Source: Ophiothrix spiculata (lineage: Eukaryota; Echinodermata; Ophiuroidea; Amphilepidida; Ophiotrichidae). From it: a DNA stretch of 27,410 bases. The translations under genes and the position numbers were made by a program. The DNA is taken from NCBI GenBank assembly GCA_000969725.1, contig JXSR01S033695.1; one strand, written 5' to 3'. The notes under the pieces are model-generated. The model searched no databases, was not told the origin of the DNA, and was given only the letters and a program-made list of their open reading frames with translations. This document shows positions 19,723 through 27,410 of this stretch, in pieces. The first letter of the stretch is position 1, and every line of letters begins with the position of its first letter.

Positions 19723-19980
19723 CGTCACGACATCATGCAAGTTGTCAAGTTTCATTCCAAGTTGAAATATTTGACCTTCGACCTCTCTCTCCGGATCAAA
19801 TAAATCCTCGTCTCCATTGTTGAATAGACTATTTCTTCTTCTCATTGCATTATCCTCCTCTTTGGCCTGCATATATTCAGCCTCTAGTTTTTCATGGGCG
19901 CTTTTGAGCTGATCATAAGCCGTCTTCTGCTCCGGTGGTGTGATTTGATTTTGCTTGAGGAGGTCTTCAAATGCAAGTAC
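19723..19980 (-). CDS. AKNA: AKNA-like exon 4: second AKNA helical core
   Basis: The acceptor is ATAATTTAG at 19989-19981 and the donor is GTAAGT at 19722-19717. It is phase 0 at both ends and carries 86 codons (residues 728-813). It begins VLAFEDLLKQNQITPPEQ and continues AYDQLKSAHEKLEAEYMQAK, a helix matching the LKAAHAALEEEYLKA segment of human AKNA. The segment DLFDPEREVEGQIFQLGMKL corresponds to the family's FDPRRELEAEIYRLG segment. This is among the best conserved parts of the protein and probably forms a coiled coil. Confidence 0.88.
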
Positions 19981-20238
19981 CTAAATTATTTTTATACAAA
20001 AATAACAATTCAGGTTTAAAATAACTATAATATATGATGTTTTTATATAGTGCTAATAAACCAATTCTATCAATTCCGACTACATTCAATTCACTGCACA
20101 CTAAAAGGGACTAGCCTAGATTCCACCTAGGAAGTACTGACAATTTTTCACCATTTCCGGGATCGCGACCTATTTGTACCGTTTCCTGTTAGTAGCGATT
20201 GTTGGTTAATAGCCTCGGTCCGAGGCGAAGGGGTTTGG

Positions 20239-20441
20239 AGATAGTAACCATTAATAATTGTTTATAATAGTAGGCCTATTTCCTTTACTTTTTCTAGTAA
20301 CTATTAATAATTGTTTATATAGTAGGCCTATTTCCTTTACTTTTTTCTTCCTCAATCTGTAATATATACACTTTTGTAACCATTATTCCCTGAGCCATAA
20401 TGTGAACAATATTCTCGTAATTGTGAACAATATTTTCGTAA
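20239..20441. repeat. Two short tandem duplications in intron 3
   Basis: A unit of about 55 bp (AACCATTAATAATTGTTTAT, then AGTAGGCCTATTTCCTTTAC) occurs twice between 20239 and 20345. A 21-bp unit, TGTGAACAATATTCTCGTAA plus T, occurs twice at 20400-20441. Confidence 0.85.
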
Positions 20442-20564
20442 TTTGCCCTGTAGCTCCTATTTCCATGCTCCCATTATACATGTCGTTGATTTTCATTCTT
20501 TTTATTCCCCCTAGAAAGGGCAGCTAGAAGGATACAATGATCTAAGGTAACAACAGGGACCAGT

Positions 20565-21000
20565 TTATAACACTTATCGGCCATTCTCACGAAAATGGCA
20601 CCAGTAGCGATATTTCGTTCTTTGATCTGAAAATCTCTGTGTTTTGCTTAAAACAGGTAAACATGCTCATATTCGTGTAGTACTTGGTGAGCTCTACGCG
20701 GACATATATAGTTTTCTATACTTTGTTTACCATTATCTTGGTCATTTTGCTCCCAGAAGACACCAAATTAGGCAAAAATGGCATGTCTTTGCAAGAGGCA
20801 TCTTTTTCATAGTGATAGATACATCATAAAAACACATTTTCTTAATCATACCCGTGTGGTGTTCATAACTTTTGTGGTTCCATGATACTTGATATACTAG
20901 CTAATAAAAAAAGTTAATTGAAGACGTTTTTATGAAACTTCATTTTTTCGATTTTTCCAACTCAAGTGGAGTCATTTTCGTGAGAATGGTCGTTATAAGC
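20565..21000. mobile_element. Inverted-repeat (MITE-like) element in intron 3
   Basis: The identical 17-bp core CCATTCTCACGAAAATG (20581-20597) and its reverse complement (20973-20989) sit in longer imperfect arms that begin TTATAA on both sides. The roughly 375-bp interior is non-coding. It ends only about 90 bp from the microexon. Confidence 0.72.
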
Positions 21001-21087
21001 ATTGATGAAAAAAATAGCAAACCAACAAATTTTTGATTGTAGGATCATAAGTAGGCCTAGAAGTTGACAGTTGCCTTGCAAACATAC

Positions 21088-21102
21088 CTGGACTAAATAC
21101 TC
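21088..21102 (-). CDS. AKNA: AKNA-like exon 3, 15-nt microexon
   Basis: This is a five-codon exon (GAG TAT TTA GTC CAG, residues EYLVQ). It lies between the acceptor CTTCTCTTTCAG at 21114-21103 and the donor GTATGT at 21087-21082. It is phase 0 on both sides, matching the phase-0 end of E2 and phase-0 start of E4. Joining E2-E3-E4 gives LQEQ-EYLVQ-VLAFEDLL, an amphipathic run that aligns with the QFLAKVESFERL helix of vertebrate AKNA. The microexon therefore supplies residues expected from homology. The minus strand carries a long pyrimidine tract upstream (about 21103-21235), as is common for very short exons. Skipping would remove five residues without a frame change. Confidence 0.78.
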
Positions 21103-22436
21103 CTGAAAGAGAAGAAAAAAGGGGAAATCAGAGGAAAAAACATAAAAAAAGAAAGAAAAAAAAGGGCCTCTAAGGCAAAAGAGGGGAAAAACATAAAAAT
21201 TAGATGAAAAATAAGAAGAAAAAAAAAAAAAGACTTATAGTATTGGTATCCTTCACTATCTCCAAAGCCCTTTCTGGTTAAAGCTTAATGATACACGAAA
21301 ATGCTATAAAATTAAATGTTTTTTTAACACTTCTCTTTGAAATTTTTTGGGGTGGGCATTTAATAGAGAATGGATAATTAATAGAAACAATACGGTAACA
21401 CTGTCACCTGAAAACCACCATCACAACCAGGTCATACCAACTATAGCTACAATAATAGGACCTGTGCTTACCTTATCACTGTATGCAGTTGGGTTTGAAC
21501 ACCAGCCTTTTTATTTTTACCCCACCTTTTTTATGAAAAAACCCTTATCAGAATTTGGATTGTGCTATATCTCCACAAGAGCTCCCCAATACGCTTAAGT
21601 GGACAAAGCAATTGCAATTAAATGTCTTGTGACCTCATATGACCTTTGATCTCAACAAATCAAATTTCCAGTATTTTACTCATAAACCAAGTTTGGTTCC
21701 ATCCAATCAGATTTCCAACTTTTTCAATTGGAGCAAATTTGAAAATTTCAGTCTATCTTACAACCTGGCTAATTTGACATTTCAGCCTATCGTAACAACT
21801 TGACACAACATTTGACATTGGTATGTTAATTTTAACCTTGGCCTTTGACCTCAACAAAAAAGGGGTTTCCATGTTGCACTATGATTTACGTATGGTTAAA
21901 ATTTACCAAAGTATGCAGAAGTTAGTGGCAGCTACTATACCTCACAAATATTTAAACAGGAAACCACGAAAAACAATTGGACATCAGTTAGACCTGATGC
22001 GCATGACAGTATTTTCCCTACTTCCCCCAAGTGGCGTGTAACGCCAACACAGGAAAAAATTAAGAAATTACAGCACTCCTACTATCCCACCCCAGTAATC
22101 ATATCACTTATCAGTTGGAAATTCATACGGTGACTGAGAAAAATTGACATTTTTGGGTGATTTTTTGATGTGTTAATAGCACATTTAGTGAAATATTTAT
22201 GAGGTATAGTAAAACAAATACAACATGGTATATTTCGAGAAGTATTGAAAATTCCTCGGTGTAGGATGCGTGTGAATGTTTCTCTCCGCTTCGCGTCAGG
22301 AAGTAGTCGCAACACATCAAACACCAAGGGATCAGTAATTTTCACTACTTCCCTCTGTACCATGTTCTACTTGTATAATATTAACCCTTTCCACAATAAC
22401 TGACAACAACAGACAATGAGGTAGGATTCAGACTAG
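21103..22436. other. Intron 2, microexon-proximal part
   Basis: Purine-rich on the plus strand at 21103-21235, i.e. the pyrimidine tract of the microexon acceptor. From 21600 to 21900 there are several TGACCT/TTGACCTCA words. A weak inverted repeat pairs ACTATACCTCACAAATATTT (21937) with about 22190-22211. No coding exon was found. Confidence 0.45.
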
Positions 22437-22870
22437 TACCCCGTTCAGACACACTAAAAAGTTGTCTTTAGTTGATATTGAGTCCATTTTTAATTTCAAA
22501 CACGACATTGGATTAGCGAAAAGTAACTCGACTTATGACTGTTCACACATGCTACGATTTTGAAGTCGAATTGAAATGAACTTTACTCGTTCCAGGTCAA
22601 TGCGCTGTAGAAGTAAACACAAATTCAACTCGACTTACGACGCCAGGTGAACACACATACGAAAAGTCGTCGGTTGTCATCGTTAGCCGAGTTACATCGA
22701 CTTAATAACACGACTTAACTTGCTTTTTAGCAAGTTGAAAATTCGATGTAAGACGACTTTTTGAAAGATGACTTAAGTCAACTTGAACTGTTCAGACACA
22801 AGTGAATTTTGAACTTGATATAACTCGAATACAACTTAAGACGACTTTTTGGCTCTGTCTGAAGGGGGTA
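22437..22870. mobile_element. 434-bp MITE-like element in intron 2
   Basis: The left end TACCCCGTTCAGACACACTA is mirrored by the right end, which reads TACCCCCTTCAGACAGAGCC in reverse complement. Both continue with AAAAAGT(T/C)GTCTT(T/A)AGTTG. The interior repeats the word CGACTT in both orientations many times, suggesting foldback structure along most of its length. A TA target duplication is possible. Confidence 0.83.
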
Positions 22871-22920
22871 ATAATAATCCCCATTTAACTTAATTAACAA
22901 TGGGTTAAAAATGATCTTAC

Positions 22921-23176
22921 TTGCTCTTGAAGGTCCTTTGCTTGAAACATCAATGCCACAGCCTTCCCCCCAGCACTAGCCTCCTCAGGGAATTCAAGAC
23001 CGTCCTCGTCTTCCTCTGTACCTCCCCCTCTGACCGATGCTGGTATCACCGTCTGCATGAAGTCTGAGCGAGGTGATGGTGGGATTATGGTATGCATAAA
23101 TGGAGTGTGCGGTGTCCTTGCAGAAGGGTCTCCAAGATTGCTGCCATCACCGGCTCCAGTACTTGTATGGGTGTGA
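22921..23176 (-). CDS. AKNA: AKNA-like exon 2
   Basis: The acceptor is TGTCCACAG at 23185-23177 and the donor is GTAAGA at 22920-22915. The first base completes an Asn codon begun in E1, and the exon then carries 85 whole codons (residues 637-722). It begins His/Thr-rich and contains a short internal duplication with the pattern FMxTxIPxSxR. It continues through an acidic stretch (TEEDEDGLEFPEE) and ends with ALMFQAKDLQEQ, the start of the second AKNA helix. The donor lies about 50 bp from the end of an inverted-repeat element at 22437-22870. Confidence 0.85.
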
Positions 23177-23239
23177 CTGTGGACAGTAAAAGTTAAATAA
23201 ATATGCAACAAAAGTTCATTTAGGAGTATCCTGTACATT

Positions 23240-23960
23240 CTGAGAAAATCATATATTATATATAAAATTTAAAAAAAGGGGACAGTTAAGTCTGTTAACA
23301 TCCTGTCTGAAAATCGCAATTTGGATTGTAGTTTTTTTTTTGCTTTAACAATTCTTGAAAAAGCAATGTGCATCGTGTTTTTGCCAGCTGATTGCTCAAT
23401 GCATCACTTTTTCTCAATTTGTACATTCAATATTGGCAAAATTATTGTCTACTTCAACTGAAGTCAAAGGGGATCTGAATTAAATTTGTTTGTTTTCATG
23501 GAAACGTTGAAAAAAGGGGGTCTTCGGAACTAATGTATTCTTGAAATGGGCATCTTAGGGCAGAAGAGGAGGCTTTAAAAGGGGGTCTTGAAAGCGGCAC
23601 AAAACTGTACCTTATGGCAATGTAAGTGACCCCCCCCCCCCCCCGGTTTAAATTCTATGCTAGCAAAATATGTCAGTGGTGTGCCATGGACACTAAAATT
23701 CACACTTTTAGCTTAACATTGAACAAATTTAGACAAAATTGATGGTTTATTTTGTGGATTAAGGTTTACACCCTAAAATACATACATTAGATGATAACAA
23801 GAAAATACGAAATAATTCGAAACAATAGTCTCACATGACCCGGTAGTATATAACATTGTGGATTGTCAGTACTGCAGACTTCATTAAATTATTGGACCAT
23901 ATGTGTATTACGAGTTCCTACGAATTAGAATAAATGAAAAATAAAATATTTGAAAGAGTA
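23240..23960. other. Intron 1, no gene seen
   Basis: It contains a run of 15 C at 23630-23644 and two AAAAGGGGGTCTT-type words near 23513 and 23576. Nothing else is recognised. Confidence 0.5.
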
Positions 23961-23969
23961 TTTACTTAC

Positions 23970-25878
23970 TTCACATTGACCACATGTTGTACACTGGCTT
24001 TCTGTGCTTGTCCAAACTGAATGACCTGAGGTTGCTTAGCACCACCAAGACTGCCCGCTACTGCTTGACCCGGCACTGGGTCATCCCCAAAGAGGTTGAC
24101 CTTTGCACCCAACCGCATCTGGTCAATAGTATTCTCCGCCTGAGCATATTTCGCCAATAAGTCGTCATAATCTTTCTGGAGCTGTTCTGCCAATTCCTCG
24201 GCCTGTGAGATAGCTATGTCATCATCCCGGGGAAGAAAACTGATATTGGAGTTTATCGAAGCTCCAAAATCGAGAGGCGGTACTCCTTCGGGGCGTGGGT
24301 AACGCATTGCTTTTCCATTGCCGAGGTACATTGACATTAAGGTGGGTAATTCTGTAGGAAGTTCATTTGCACTAGAACTCCTATCGGCTGCCTTTGCCAA
24401 ATACGCTGCAGCTTCGCTCAAACTCCGAGCTGATGCTTCAGAGTATTGTGACGCGGCTTCATTTATGCTCCTAGCTGATTTTTCTGAATATTGCGAAATT
24501 GATTTGACAGAAAATTGTGATGTTGATCTCTCTGAATCTTGTGGTGATGCCGCACGTATGGAACCTCTTGGGGAAGATGCACCGGATTTGCTTCGTATTG
24601 AATTTGATTTTGATCTTCTGGGTGTAGTTCTTGGGGATGACCTTTTGGAAGCACTAATTGAAGTAACTAAACTATCTGGCTTTTCAATACTAGATTTTCT
24701 ATGACCTTTGACACTTGACCTCCTCTGACCTGGTGGAGGGAGTCGAGTTCTTTGTACTGCATTAGGTACAAACTGACCTAGACTAACACTAGTTGCATCA
24801 CTCTCTCCTTCTGGTTCATCCACAAAGTTTTCAACTTTAGCAGCAGCGGCTAAAATAGCAGCGTTCAAATGAGCCTTGTTTTCAACTATCGTGCTACCGA
24901 AATCAGAATCATCCTGAGAATAAGTTTCGCTAACAAAACTGCGGGCAGACAACCTGGATTGATTTCCAGATCTGGGCGACGGTTTAACAAAGTTGCTGAA
25001 TTCGACAGGTCCGTGTCCATTGACCTGTCCATTAGTTCTGTGGCTGGATTTTTGTGACCTCTGTGATTGATCGTCAAATTCTTCAGATATATGATCACTT
25101 CTATATCCATTAGTTCTCTGATCTAAATCACCACTCTGATCAGAAGCGTTATCAGAATACCCTGATTGTATTCTCTCTTCCTGACCCCCCTCCTCATCCT
25201 CTGATAGACCATCTTGCATCATTCTCTCTGCAACATCATCAACCGATTCCTTCAAACCAAAACCATAATCATCATCACTTTGTGCATGCTCTACGTATTC
25301 TTCCTCTGGATACTTAGGAGGTCTAGGAGATGCCTGCATGTACATCTTCATCACAAGATCGGCATCTTCCGGTGGAAGCCGTTCATCAACATCACCACGA
25401 TTATGTCCATCATCGTTTGGACTCCCTGATGATTCATCAAATAACACCCCATGTTCTCTGAGTTCGCTCTCGTTCATTATTCCACTCCCATAATTATCAT
25501 CAAGGTGAAGTATATCTCCATCAAACCCCGAGCCATCCCCAACATCACTTCCTCTTAAGGTGTTCCTCAGGGATCCATCCCTGGTCCCATTTTCTGAACT
25601 TTCTTCTACAACGTCCAAAACTCCTGTAGAACTTTGACTCTGTTGATTCATGACTGTTTCGAGGTTTTCAAATTCGTAAAGTGAACTTCGTTGGCTGAGA
25701 CTACGATCTGTGTGTTGTTGACGAACATCTTCGTTATCGTTGTAGGCGCTGCGCCCATCGTTGCTTTGGTTTAGGCTTGCATCGCTGTTGAAGGGAAAAG
25801 AGTCATTATGATGCTGTGAATGGTAATCTTCTTGATCAGTCTGATGATCTGCTTTTGTAAGATACCCTGCATCAACCA
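23970..25878 (-). CDS. AKNA: AKNA-like exon 1 (of those traced): acidic/Ser-rich N-terminal region and first AKNA helix
   Basis: The acceptor is a pyrimidine tract ending CAG at 25881-25879 and the donor is GTAAGT at 23969-23964. The exon encodes residues 1-637 of the traced protein. Residues 1-330 are acidic, rich in D, E, S and N, and probably disordered. Residues 380-450 are basic and Ser/Pro-rich. Next comes a 15-residue repeat of the form SQYSExSARSxxEAA (about 24388-24540). Residues 556-590 are a predicted helix ending in LLAKYAQAENTIDQMRL, followed by GAKVNLFGDDP, which is the most diagnostic AKNA signature. The segment PQVIQFGQAQ near the exon end matches a conserved hydrophobic strip in vertebrate AKNA. 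A read-through stop (TAA) overlaps the donor, so intron retention would truncate the protein here. The apparent GTG at the 5' edge straddles the splice acceptor and is not a start. Confidence 0.88.
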
Positions 25879-25881
25879 CTG

Positions 25882-26583
25882 AAAGGGAAAAACAAGTAAA
25901 AACAGAATATCAAATCAAAATCACCAATTTGTTGAATAAATATACTGGAAAAATAATGAAGTGCATTTCTTTTATTTCTACGCTGAAACACTTAATCTCA
26001 ATAGATGTAGAAAGACACAATACAATATTTTAATTTCACGGTCTTATGAAGGCTGCATTGCTTCAGCCAAAAATATGGGGCAATGCAGTTTTTAGTCTGT
26101 TCAAACCACAAGTTTGGGTTGAGTTCTAAAATAGATTTTTTGATTTGGTTCAACACAACCAAAAAACAAAACAACAAAATATTTTAAACCAATTGTTTTT
26201 TGGAATATGTAACTGAAATTTACAAAGTATTCAACAAATCACTGTATCTCTTTATAAGGAGCGTACCGTTGTTGATTCGTAATGAATCCACAGTTGATAT
26301 TCAAATTAGCGTGTCACGCACGGCACAGCGTTTACTGAAGTGAGTTTACGCAGTACACATAAGTCAGCGCACTGCTCCTCGCATGTCGAGCACTTAGTAC
26401 GTGCAAAAGCCCGGTGTTTGGGAACAAATGAAAACGTCAAAGCAGCAAACATTCATAAACTAGCACTTTGCTTCAGATTTTGCTAAATATGAAGATATGT
26501 AGTATAAATAAGATCTGTTATTTTTATTGAAAACATGTAGAATTTAATTCATATATGTTTTCAGGAAGATTTTCGTTGTTGAA
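25882..26583. other. Intron upstream of exon 1
   Basis: Non-coding. A hairpin pairs CTGCATTGC (26053) with GCAATGCAG (26081). GTTGTTGATTCG at about 26270 recurs in the palindromic element at 26716, hinting at a related older copy. Confidence 0.4.
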
Positions 26584-26759
26584 AGGTATTCAAACACGCC
26601 ACAGAGTTGTTCATCGCCAATCAACAACTCTTCATCCGATGCGTCGGCGTATTTTTTTTTACACGCTCGGGTGGCTAAAGCCACCCTCGCAAATACGCAG
26701 AAGCATGGATGCATCGTTGTTGATTCGCGTTAACAACTCTGTGGCGTGTTTGAATACCT
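26584..26759. mobile_element. 176-bp near-complete palindrome (foldback element)
   Basis: The left arm starts AGGTATTCAAACACGCCACA and the right arm is its reverse complement, identical over 28 bp. They continue imperfectly through ATCAACAAC, GCGTATTT and GGGTGGCT to a centre near 26680. Practically the whole unit can fold on itself. No interior sequence remains. Confidence 0.85.
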
Positions 26760-26813
26760 AATTGTACAAACTATTGCACGGCATGAAACAAACCTGTGTG
26801 ATATCATGATATA

Positions 26814-26969
26814 AAACAAATATTGAATGCCTATATGCACCTGCAATAGTAAAAATATATAATTCGGTCAAATTTGGACTGATCCATTTCACGAGGCGTA
26901 GAAAAGTCAAAATTTGACCTCATGATATATTTTGTACTATTGCACTCTCAGACATTCAATATTTGTATA
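26814..26969. mobile_element. Small foldback element
   Basis: The arms of about 60 bp begin ACAAATATTGAATG on the left and, in reverse complement, on the right (to 26968). They also share GCAATAGTA and GGTCAAATTT. It lies just inside the donor end of the candidate first exon. Confidence 0.65.
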
Positions 26970-26991
26970 ACATTGAACAGCATACACCTAC

Positions 26992-27097
26992 CCACAGGGG
27001 ATGACTTGCTTTCAGTAGCGATATGCCACTTGAAAATTTGAAATTTAGTGCCACCCATAAAAATACACAAATTTTCAAGAAAAAGGGTCTCATTCAT
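26992..27097 (-). CDS. Candidate first coding exon of AKNA-like gene
   Basis: E1 opens with two bases of a split codon, so an exon ending in phase 1 must lie upstream. On the minus strand an open frame with ATG at 27097-27095, and a second in-frame ATG at 27058-27056, runs to SSPV plus one base and meets a GTAGGT donor at 26991-26986. GTAGGT is a donor hexamer used repeatedly in this gene. Joined to E1 it would read SSPV-V-VDAGYL with no frame break. An in-frame TGA lies a few codons above the first ATG. The predicted peptide does not resemble the vertebrate AKNA N-terminus, and a short open frame next to a donor-like site can arise by chance. The true start may lie beyond 27410. Confidence 0.33.
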
Positions 27098-27410
27098 GTA
27101 CAATATCATTTTGAGTCAAATTTATTAAAGACTCATAATTTTCTCCCCACTCATATGGAAACGTCCCATGCATCTGCTCAATGTAAAGTTTACATGCCTC
27201 TTAAGCACAGCAAGACAGCTGTTAATTAAGCAGTCGCTGTTCTATCTTCTGTCACTATGAGTTTATTTTGATAAAAAGTTAATGCCTTGGCTCGGTATTG
27301 TCATCTTTAAAGTATACTTCATCATAAAAAATATTACTTCAAAAATTTTTCTTACTAAGAAGTTCCCGCGTTTTTGACCAAAAATCTGTTTTTCAATGGC
27401 AAAATGGTAA
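27098..27410. other. Window end, nothing recognised
   Basis: AT-rich sequence without a convincing exon or repeat. The 68-codon plus-strand frame at 27023-27229 overlaps the candidate exon on the other strand and shows no domain. Confidence 0.4.

Larger units (their letters stand above)
2379..25878 (-). other. AKNA: AKNA-like gene, 12 traced exons (gene span)
   Basis: This is the gene model that unites the CDS exons listed separately. The 12 exons sum to 5,534 nt, which with one base from an upstream exon makes 1,844 codons plus a stop. All phases fit: E1 ends phase 2, E2, E3 and E4 end phase 0, E5 and E6 phase 1, E7 phase 0, E8 phase 2, E9 phase 1, E10 and E11 phase 2. Identity rests on collinear matches to my knowledge of vertebrate AKNA: AENTIDQMRLGAKVNLF in E1, the EKLEAEY and FDPEREVE segments in E4, DSGFMGSESSR in E8, a coiled coil and CPMC motif in E10, and the C-terminal LDRSLDSALNMARRL helix in E12. 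Known vertebrate AKNA acts at the mother centriole and recruits microtubule nucleation factors, and it also has a reported role in CD40/CD40L expression. No AT-hook core (GRP) is visible in these exons. Human AKNA is about 1,440 residues, so this one is longer. Confidence 0.88.

Noticed and set aside
23630-23644. G-quadruplex at the C15 run
   Set aside because: A bare homopolymer without separate G-tracts. More likely a slippage tract, and a possible assembly error site.
1-27410. CRISPR arrays, operons, bacterial ribosome-binding sites, viral genes
   Set aside because: None seen. The splice structure and repeats are those of an animal nuclear genome.

Overview
The window is animal nuclear DNA. 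It is AT-rich, with long introns bounded by GT-AG sites on the minus strand, many short inverted-repeat transposons and a tRNA-derived SINE. There is no bacterial gene organisation. The single protein-coding gene, the density of foldback elements and frequent TAGGCCTA-like words suggest a marine invertebrate deuterostome, perhaps an echinoderm. The species assignment is inference.

Almost the whole window is one gene on the minus strand: an orthologue of AKNA. AKNA was first named an AT-hook transcription factor and is now known as a centrosomal, microtubule-organising scaffold. I traced 12 exons from 25878 down to a stop codon at 2379-2381. Every junction has a GT donor and an AG acceptor, and all phases agree. 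They give 1,844 codons plus a stop, counting one base from an upstream exon. A possible first coding exon lies at 26992-27097. The exons, 5' to 3' on the minus strand, are: E1 23970-25878 (acidic and Ser-rich region, then the first AKNA helix); E2 22921-23176; E3 21088-21102 (a 15-nt microexon); E4 19723-19980 (second AKNA helix region); E5 17992-18124; E6 14511-14726; E7 12841-12974; E8 10988-11205 (DSGFMGSESSR motif); E9 9179-9384; E10 6292-8122 (two coiled-coil repeats, a 9-residue tandem repeat, a CxxC motif and a P/Q-rich tail); E11 4017-4133; E12 2379-2619 (C-terminal AKNA motif).

Just past the stop codon, at 1890-2378, lie about 3.4 decaying extra copies of the terminal coding segment in tandem, probably within the 3' UTR.

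The introns and 3' flank hold at least ten separate inverted-repeat (MITE-like) elements. Two are hAT-like with 8-bp target duplications (19311-19522 and 5735-5963). One is 961 bp with long arms (15121-16081). One has a perfect 53-bp terminal repeat (10157-10766). One sits inside a local duplication, so the empty site can be reconstructed (11823-12683). There is also a tRNA-derived SINE at 1243-1690, apparently nested in another foldback element, and a roughly 300-bp repeat present twice (5079-5367 and 16150-16468). I found no second gene and no functional RNA gene.
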